Shown here one piece after another: positions 54,536-63,400 of a DNA stretch of 64,000 nucleotides. The stretch comes from Cladocopium goreaui (Eukaryota > Sar > Dinophyceae > Suessiales > Symbiodiniaceae), in the NCBI GenBank assembly GCA_947184155.2, contig CAMXCT020003179.1, positions 506,001-570,000 of the forward strand. The letters are read 5' to 3'. The notes beneath the pieces are model-generated. The model had not been told where the DNA came from, did no database searches, and saw only the letters and a list, made by a program, of their open reading frames with translations. The number at the start of each line of letters is the position of its first letter. Within the stretch, counting starts at the first letter, position 1. Made by a program: the position numbers and the translations under genes.

Positions 54536-55785
54536 GTGAACTTCCACGGATCGGAGTTGTTCGACCTTGACTTCACGCAGTTTCGACGCCAGGTACAGCC
54601 AGAGGTATCCCACACCCATGCCGAGTCTCGCAGAGATTTGGGACGTTTTGAAGTCACGGTGTTGGGATGTTGGCAGCATTTGTTGATCTTACGAATTGGA
54701 GATGCCTCAATATCTATGAAATCATACTATAATTATCTATAAGTATTCAGAACGGCATTCCATTTAAGAACGGCAGTCCATAAAGATTACAGAAACATTA
54801 CAAAAACATTCATTGACAAGCCATGTTTTTCACGTGAAGGCGCTGGGCTACCAAGGTTTTACTGTACATTGGGGCCGTCTTGATAGAAAAAACCTTTGGT
54901 AAATGTTTACAGTTTGCTATTGAAAATCACTTTATGTTTATTACTGGTTGGTGGTTTGGAACAGTTTTTATTTTCCATTTCATATATGGGATGTCATCCT
55001 TCCCATTGGCTAATATTTTTCAGAGGGGTAGGTATACCATCAACCACATGAGGTAAATCAACTATAATCAACTTTTCAGGGTGTGCAATCCCGATCTGAT
55101 TCCCAACATTATCCCAGCACTGCAGTGGTTATTATGTTTCCCAAAGCCTCCCGCGCAATGGGCAGAGCATGTTTGTAGATTCCCATAATTGTTCTACTGA
55201 CCATTGTGGACTACAATCCCGCGGTAGATTATATTGTAGAATATGATATAGATATATATGTTACATATAATTACACACATAATTGACATACTGGGTTTGT
55301 TATATACATACATATACATATACATATATATATATACATAATTAACATACTGGGTTTAAAAACATGTTTGGACGACCACTAACTATCAAAATGTGTGGAT
55401 TGACAAGAGATTATGTTGATTTTTACCATGTTTGTTGTTGCTAATCCAAAAATGTTGATACTCCAAAATATATGGGGATGGGTCAAAACCTTGTACCCCT
55501 AGTGAACCCCAAAATAGTTGGTAAATGGATGTTCATCCCATTAAAAATGGTATGTATAGGTATTGACCCATACCCATATGTTCATGGATTACCCTAGCCT
55601 TTTTAGCCTCCCATCTCTTTCTGAATCTCAGGGTGCCTTCGCCCGCCCTGGCCCCGACGCCTTCCCCTACGGCTGTGGCTCCGGCGCCGTCGACTGAAGC
55701 CAAGTGCAGCACGGACAGATGGGACGCGGTGGCGCTTCGTGGTGCACAACAAATAGTTGCTGGAACCCAAGGAACAAGGAAATGA
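54536..55785 (+). CDS. Hypothetical protein, two exons with stop
   Basis: Exon 54536-54592 (acceptor CTCTAG, canonical donor GTACAG) reads VNFHGSELFDLDFTQFRRQ. The next exon begins at 55632 after CTCAG. If spliced in phase 0 it reads GAFARPGPDAFPYGCGSGAV then stops at 55695-55697. In another frame it reads PSPALAPTPSPTAVAPAPS, then TEAKCSTDRWDAVALRGAQQ, and stops at 55783-55785. The phase favours the first, while length and composition favour the second. No domain recognised. The intron contains a family A copy nested in family B remnants. Confidence 0.45.
54890..55056 (+). mobile_element. Family A copy (54944-55046) inside a worn family B
   Basis: Family B left arm remnants (CCTTTGGTAAATGTTTACAG, GCTATTGAAAAT) precede CTGGTTGGTGGTTTGGAACA at 54944. 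The A copy keeps TATTTTTCAGAGGGGTAGG and ends ACCATCAACCA at about 55046, followed by GAGGTAAATCAAC. A second case of A inserted in B. Confidence 0.75.
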
Positions 55786-55801
55786 ACTTCGGCTATGTCA
55801 T

Positions 55802-56105
55802 TTAAATATATTGTATATATATATAATATATATTATATATGCATAGAAATACCATATAACTATGTATCAAATGATGTATATAATATATGAAGGACATATA
55901 GATATAGTGTAATATATATATTGTATATATATAGTGTGTGTGTGTATATCTATTGTATATATATATATATTGTATATATATATATATATTGTATATATAT
56001 ATATATTGTATATATATATATTGTATATAGATATATTGTATATAGATGTACATAGTATGTATGTAGTGTATATATATATACACTCATTTATATATTATAT
56101 GCTGT
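55802..56105. repeat. TATA/TATTGTATATA microsatellite
   Basis: ATATATATTGTATATA units of about 20 bases with TGTGTG and TAGTGTA variants; Tyr/Ile frames on both strands are artefacts. Confidence 0.94.
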
Positions 56106-57290
56106 ATATGTACGTAGGCAAGGGATCTAGGAGGTGTTTGCTAATGTGACTTGTCTCAGCAGAAATGACGGTAAGGCGAGATCGTCAATGGTTTATATTT
56201 TGCCCAGAGGTATGGCAGTGGATAGCAGTGGGGCCAAGCCTAATATTGTTTTGATGGTGAAATAGGTGTGACTCAATACTCGTAGAAAAAGCAATCTCAA
56301 TATGACAAACATTAAGTTAATATTTAAAGCTGACACCATGGGCTATAGGATTGACCCAGCAACCAAATAGCCGCTAGCCACTGATCCGTGCTATCATAGA
56401 GCTCATATCTTCGAATCTGGCTCAAAGCTGGTTTGTATAGACAGAGTCAGTTTGGTCTCCGAAACAATTCATTTGAGCCACGTTCAAAACCCAGTAGTTC
56501 ATTTTTGGTGAGGGAATGACAATAAGGACCTCGCGTAAGCAAAACCCTGGTCTGCGTCAGCCCGCATAAGCAGCGCACAAGCTGCCGCATAAGCATTCTC
56601 TTATCGCCTCCACAAAGACAAGACCTTTTGGCCACGGCTCATTTGTGCAGATTCTTTGTAAGTACATAAGCCCTGACCTGCAGACAAGAATGAGTCTGTC
56701 CTATTGTGCTAAAACAGTATGTGTGTATGGATCAGAAAACTAGATTGCCATGTCTCCCTTACGTCTCCCTTTCATGCCAAATTTATCTAGGATGCTGAAT
56801 GAGTTCAATTCTTTTCAATACACGTACTATAGAACATACCATTTCACATTTCGTTATTGTATATATGCGTATGCGTTGTATGATATTTACATATGTCCAA
56901 ACCATGCGCATGTAGATTAGCATTTTAGATTTGCATTTCCAAATACGTCCTCAAGAGGGACGACTAACCCCCTGAATCATGCCCCAGTCATGGAAGCGAA
57001 GGTACGGCCAAGGATATGTTCGTATATGTAAAGAACGTAGCCATTATACACTCATGAAATGGTATACCATGGTATACCCATATACATGGTAACCCCGAAA
57101 AAGAAAGAAAAGGTCAACGTTGTCACTTTTCAAACAGGATTGTACTATAAATACTATCTCAATTTGCGGTTAGACTATATATAGACTATTATAATCTATT
57201 ATAGTGCGAATAGAGTGTAGGCTACGGATCACTGTATATATGCATAATCATACACTCTAGGATCCATCGTCAAAGGGGCACTCCGACATT
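56106..57290. other. Possible LTR or leader region of the copia-like element
   Basis: No exon seen. The left LTR of the downstream retrotransposon should lie here, but the partner LTR is outside the window and no tRNA primer-binding site is obvious. TATA-like ACTATAAATACTATCTC lies at about 57146, and repeated ACTATTATAATCTATTATAG lies near 57185. The composition (SSR-free from 56110) differs from the AT microsatellite before it. Confidence 0.4.
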
Positions 57291-57307
57291 GGCCTCTTTG
57301 GCTCAAG
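57291..57307 (+). other. Relict dinoflagellate spliced-leader (DinoSL) sequence
   Basis: GGCCTCTTTGGCTCAAG matches the last 17 bases of the conserved DinoSL (AGCCATTTTGGCTCAAG) at 14 positions, including an unbroken 11-base TTTGGCTCAAG at the 3' end. It lies 185 bp before the polyprotein start codon, on the same strand. Such relicts arise when a trans-spliced mRNA is copied back into the genome. The match is partial, so this is an inference. Confidence 0.55.
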
Positions 57308-57439
57308 ACATACTGCAGCTACAGGGAAAATGAGAGCCATGCGGAAGCTGCCGCCCTCGTGAGGTCGTCATTGCAACTGCAAACATCAACATCAATTACT
57401 GGAATATAATCGGGAAGGCAATCCCCGATTCGCAGGTTA

Positions 57440-57480
57440 TCAGCCGTAGGACTCCTACGGAGCCTACGAGCGGGTAGCCG
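57440..57480. other. Short hairpin before the polyprotein start
   Basis: CCGTAGGACTCCTACGG folds as a seven-base perfect stem with a three-base loop, followed by a GC-rich repeat of CTACGAGCGGGTAGCCGCGG. It lies within 50 bp of the start codon and may structure the leader. Confidence 0.5.
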
Positions 57481-57492
57481 CGGGCCTTACAG

Positions 57493-60400
57493 ATGACTGA
57501 ACAGGATAGCAGCGATAATGCATTTTCTTTCTCTGGACATGCCGTTGCACCAGCTGCCGGCACGCAGTCAAATTCTTCACAGAGTATCGACACTGGTGGA
57601 AGCGATGCCTCAGAACTGAGAACAAGCCTACCCAGGCGACCTCTGGTTGCTCCTAGAGGGAGACAAATTTCGACAATGCAAGCAATTGAAGATAGGGACA
57701 GCACACCTGGAAAGAGAAGATCATCTGCACGACAATTGTCGCCTCCGATGACTCCAAGGACCAAGGCAAAGACTACGTCGTCGAATCCGCCTTCACCGAT
57801 TCAGGACGCTACTCCATCAGGGACAGGATCTTATCAACAAGTGAACGCCCCATCAAGTGGTAGCGACATCTTCACTGCCTATCAGAGTGAATTAGCTGAG
57901 TACAAAACATCACTGGAAAGGGCCACTGAAGAAGAATCCGTACTTCAGGCAAGATTGAGCGAGACGACAGCATATGCCTATCAACAATTTAATTTCCTGG
58001 AAAGCACCACTCATCAAGAGATGATGTCGATGACCCAACAACTCCAGATGCTGAACTTCGAGTTACAGGCTGCACAACAAGAAGACGAAGGTGCGACCTA
58101 CAGGATCGAAGAGTTGGAAAGGTATCAGACTATGTCGAATGAAGCTGCATCTCATTTGGAATTCAAATATTCACGACTACGTTCGGAATTCGATGAACAA
58201 ATGGGACAAGCAAACGCAATTGTGGTACATGTGGGAACTGACGCGAATGCTCACATTAATCAACTCAGACTGGAACTGGAGAACGCAGAGATGAATGCCA
58301 AGCAAGAAGCTCTAGCAGTCGGCTATGCTAATGACCAAACATGTGCTTTGCAGATCGAGATGCTCGAGGTTGCCAATCAGAACCAGACGATGAAGCACAC
58401 CATGGCCATGAATGTCAGGCGACTGGAAACTGAGTTAGATGCTGCTGACATGAAGAGGGACGAGATCATGAAGGAGTTCCGTAGTAACATAAGATATGAA
58501 CATGACCGTTATGCAGAATGTGAACATCACTTAGCTTTGGAAGAATCTCAGCTTCGATTACAGGTGATCCACAGTGAGAACTTACAATCTCGACTAGCGA
58601 TTTCTGAGAACAGGGTTTCTGAAGAATCTCTAGCTGAATCAGGTGGCATGCGGGACATGAGGATCATGGGACTACGTTCTGAACTACACATGAAACAAAG
58701 TCTTTTAGATCGAATGCAACAGCAACTGACTGAATCGAAGAATCAGTATCATGAACTTTCCTGTCAACAAGCCAGAAGATCTTCACCAAGCAGATCACCG
58801 CATGGAGGACCTCTATACGAGATGTACATGCAAGCCGTGCGTGAACGTGACAGCTTGAAAGAATCCAAGGCCGAAGTTGACAAGTTGTACATGCAGAATA
58901 GATCTGAACTCATTGATACTGAGGACCTGCTCAAAGTATTCCAGCGAAACTTTGATGAAACTGGTAAGAAATATCAAGATGCTCTGAACAAGATCGATCA
59001 CATGAGCAACAATCCGAATGTGACGAGTACCTTGTTTGACAGTTTGCACAATGAACTCAATGACAGGGATACAGCTATTGCTCGCCTTCATACTGAACTT
59101 GAAGCTCAAAAGGACTCTCTTGAGCGTGCTCACAGGGATGCAGGTAAGTCCATCAAGATGTTGAACGACAGAAGACTCGTGATCAAAGGTGCGACTGACT
59201 ATTCCATTCCTGAAAGCCATTTGACCGAGATGCATCAATTGGCCAATGAGCGTTACGCTGAGGTAGAAGAAATGTCGAGCACCATTGCTGCCCTGAAGTT
59301 GGAAAACCAAGCTCATTCTTCTTCATCAATGAATAGACCGACTACATTACATGGGTACCCCAGTAATGCCATGCCTCGGAATGAATGTGAAGAGAAGTGT
59401 GCCAAACTGAAAGCAGAGTTGGACGAGATGAAGCAAGAGAGGAACGCTGAAGTTCGAAATCTTCAGGATGAGTTGAAGAAGATGGAAGATCGTAAAGATT
59501 ACTATAAGAACAATTTCTCTCAAGCTGAAGATCGTGCCAATGATGAAGAGCAAGAATACCGAGCAGAAGCTGAAGCCTTCGAGAAGCTCAGGAACGAGTA
59601 CAACGCAAATGTCAAGGAGTTGGAGAACCTTGAAAGGGATAGATCCAAGTCATCTGTATCTCTAAGAGAAGCCGAAAAGATCAGCCTCCAACCCTGGCCT
59701 AAGACCACTGAACTTTCATCCTGGAAGGGAAGTGTCGTTCATGAAGTTTGCGTTGCAAGTGGAGATCGAAACTATGAAGATTGGAAAGCGTGGTTAGCTC
59801 CGTGTCTTGCAGATCAACCTGACTTGGAGGCGCTGGCCAAAGCTCCTGATGTGAGATTCCAATCCATTGATGCCAAGCTCTCCAATGCCTTGAGGAAAGT
59901 CATTGACAATGCTGGGGACAAGTCCATGCAAGTGAAGTATGACATGTCCATGAAGAACCAATTGTATGGGAGGAGTGGGGACTTCATCAAGGGACGAGAA
60001 CTATTTGCAATGATATTGATTAGCTTCAAGTCACCTGACCACACTGAAGTTCTCTACAATGCCCATCATTTGTATATGTTCAACTACTATGGAGATGACC
60101 AACTTGAGGCCTTCTACAACAAGTGGCTTGACATCGTATACAATATGAAACATGATGATCTGCCTTCCAACAATTCCCTGCGTGACACGTTGTTCCGGAA
60201 GATTGAACATTCAAAGCTTATGGCCTTCGATATCAACCGATACAAAACCTTTGATGAAGGGCATCCTGAGAAGACCTATGCTTACCTAACTGGTATGATC
60301 AAGGGATACATAGCACGAGGGAAGCAAGAACGACTGTTGAAAGATAGAGAACGTGCAGTGAAACTGTCATTGTCCTCTAACAAGACGACACCTGCCTTAG

Positions 60401-63400
60401 AAGATGCAGACAAGCCTGCCGCTCCCGTCAAGACCAAGAAGGAGAATGAAGCGGCCGCATCGTCTACAGGTGATCCTCCCAAACGTCCTAAGGCGAAAGC
60501 GAAGAGTGAAGCTGCATCGGTACTTCCTACACCTTCTCCGAAATCCCATGCCGACAAGAACAACAAGAAAGGCAAAGGTGGGAAGGGAAGATCATCTTCA
60601 CCCGTTGACAAGAAGAAGATTTTCTGTAACTACTTCTTCAATAAAGGAGGATGCAACAAAGGTGACAAATGTCTTTACAGTCATTCTCAGAAGGTCTATG
60701 ATGCCAAGATGAAAGGTAAGAAAGGCAGAAGCGGAAGTAGAGATTCATCAAGAGGGAAAGGTAGAGGAAGTTCATCTTCAGCTGGACCCAAAAAGAAGGT
60801 ATGTTGGAATTGGCAAGAAGGTACCTGCAAGTTCGGAAACAAATGTAAATTCCTACATGCAGATAAATCGCCCTCAGCATCCTCAGAGAGAACCAGCAAG
60901 AAGACACCAAAGAAGAAGGCGACTCCCATTACCATTGATTCCTTCTTTGATAGCGACAATGAAGATTCTATGGATTATACCTCACCGAGGATAGCCAGTG
61001 CAAAGAAGTCTTCTGATGATCGCAGGATCTCATTTGATATGGAACCTGAGGTGCACGAGATCGCCATTGAGGACTACCAGGAGGGACTACCCAAACGTAT
61101 GTATCGTGACCCCAACAAGCAATATGTTTTCTGGAAAGTCGATGATTTGACCGACGATCAGTCCAAGTCCGACAACACCCTCGGTTCAGTCCGAGCACGG
61201 GCCAAGGCTATCATCATGGACAGATGTGGACTCCATCGTTTTGTTGATGAAGTTAGAATCATTATTGGCCCCAAGTTCGACATGTTGATCAAACTGGACA
61301 ATGATCGTGATGACTTGACTTTTACTGAAGAGCTTGTTGAACACGAAGTTGGAAACTCCCTCATGAAGTCCAAGAACATAATGTGCATTTCACTACCAGT
61401 GCAAGCCAAAGATCGTAGATTCATCCTGGATTCTGGCAGCGGGCATGATCTGATTTCTGCAAGGAAAGCCGAAAGGATGAACTTGAAGCAGCGAACTTGT
61501 GATCCTATCATGTTCCACACAGCCAACGGTTCAACTGCTACTCAGACAGAAGCAGAGATTGACCTGGGAACCTTTGATGTGACCTCTCATGCCTATGTAC
61601 TGGACGACACTCCGTCCGTGATGTCTCTTGGGAAACGATGCATGGAAGAAGGATATTCCTTTGTATGGCCATCTGGTCAAATGCCTTTCATGATTACGAA
61701 GAATGGAGAACGCATCGATTTGACAATCCATGACAACATCCCCTACGTTGATCTTGGAACTTACGAATGCACTCCTCATGAATGTCATCATGCTTCAAAG
61801 ATCCATGACCTATTGATACATCCTCAAATCGGAGTCAATGATTTCAACGACATTGATGATGTTGGTCAACCCTCACGAAGAGTACATCTCGATGGAGAAA
61901 GTGGTCTTGAGACATCAAATGAGGATCACAACTGTTCCCGATATGTCAAGAAGCTCAAGGTGAAGAAGAAGAAAAGAGCAATGAACCGGCAGAAACATTC
62001 AGCAACCCCAGGAGAAGAAGAAGAAGAACCACCTGAGGGCGGCGAGTACGATCCAGGAACTCCGATTGACGAGCCTCCTGGAGACGAGACTGACTTTGAA
62101 GATGATGGACATGGTGCTCCTGAAGATGCCGCCGAAGGTGATGAAGATGACATCGAGATCGATGTTGTTGAAGGTGAATCTAGGGTTGCCAAAAGAGGAA
62201 CACCCAAGAGAGAAGCTAATAGCTTGAATCACAAGTTGACCCACAGATACAAGAATCCATATTGCGATTCATGCATTCGAGCAAAGATGAAGCATTTCAA
62301 GACTCGTCGTGGTGCATACAAAAGGGAACTCAAGAAGTTTGGCGACCTCATTACCTTTGATGCGGTGGACACATCCAAAGTCCATGATGACGTATTGGTC
62401 CTCGAGAAGGAAGTGTTGGTTGTCAGAGACTGTTATACAGGAATCATTGGTGCTTATCCATCTGATCGAATGACCAAAGACGATGTAGTTAGAGCAGTGA
62501 AACAGTTCATCGGCGCCAAGAAGGTCAGACAGGCCTACTCTGATCATGCTCCTCAATTCATTGAAGCCATGAATGAGATGAAGATACCAATTGATCATTC
62601 GTTGCCTGGAAGACCTCAAACCAACTCGATTGCCGAGAGGACGAACCAATTTATTCTCACAGCTACTTCTACATGCCTTTTGGAAGCTGGATTACCACCA
62701 TGTTTCTGGAGAACAGCAATCCTTTGCGTATGTCATCTACTCAACGTAGAACCCAACGATGATGATTTGAGCGCTTGGTGCAAACTCCATGGATCTGAAT
62801 TTGCTGGCAAACTCATTCCCTATGGTGCTCGTGTGAACTACAAGCCTCCGAAGACCAGAGAAGCAGGACAACTTCATAAGTTCGGGCCTGACTCTATTCC
62901 AGGAGTGTTTGCAGGTTATCACATTGGTCCAGGGATGCATTGGTCAAGACAATACAAAGTATGGCCTCTGAGTGAATTCGTACATCAAAATCTTGGTGAT
63001 GATGCTAGCAAACCTGAACATCGTCTTCTCAAACCTCATTTGACTGAAAAGGTCGAGATGGTCACTCCATTGACATTTCCATGCAAGCAGGAATATGAAA
63101 GGGTGAACACCACATTGGAAGGGATGAAAGAAAGAGAAATCCTCGATGGCGATCCCTCCAAAGTGCCTCATGGAGATGACGAAGAACATGACCATGATGA
63201 AGATGATGATGAGCTTGATGACGGAGACGACGGTGGACCTGGACCAAGTGGTGGAAAAGTCTCAAAGAAGCCTCTTGATGACCCTGAGGATATCTTCGAC
63301 AAAGACAAAGATCCAGAAGAGATGACTCTCCAGGAATTGATCGATGCCCAACCAGACCATTGGAAGAAGGGCAAGGCTGGAGATGGGAAGGTATACCTCA

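Noticed and set aside
57396-57764. Minus-strand 122-codon frame over the start of the polyprotein
   Set aside because: A shadow of the real plus-strand frame, as are the other minus-strand frames from 58.8 to 63.7 kb.
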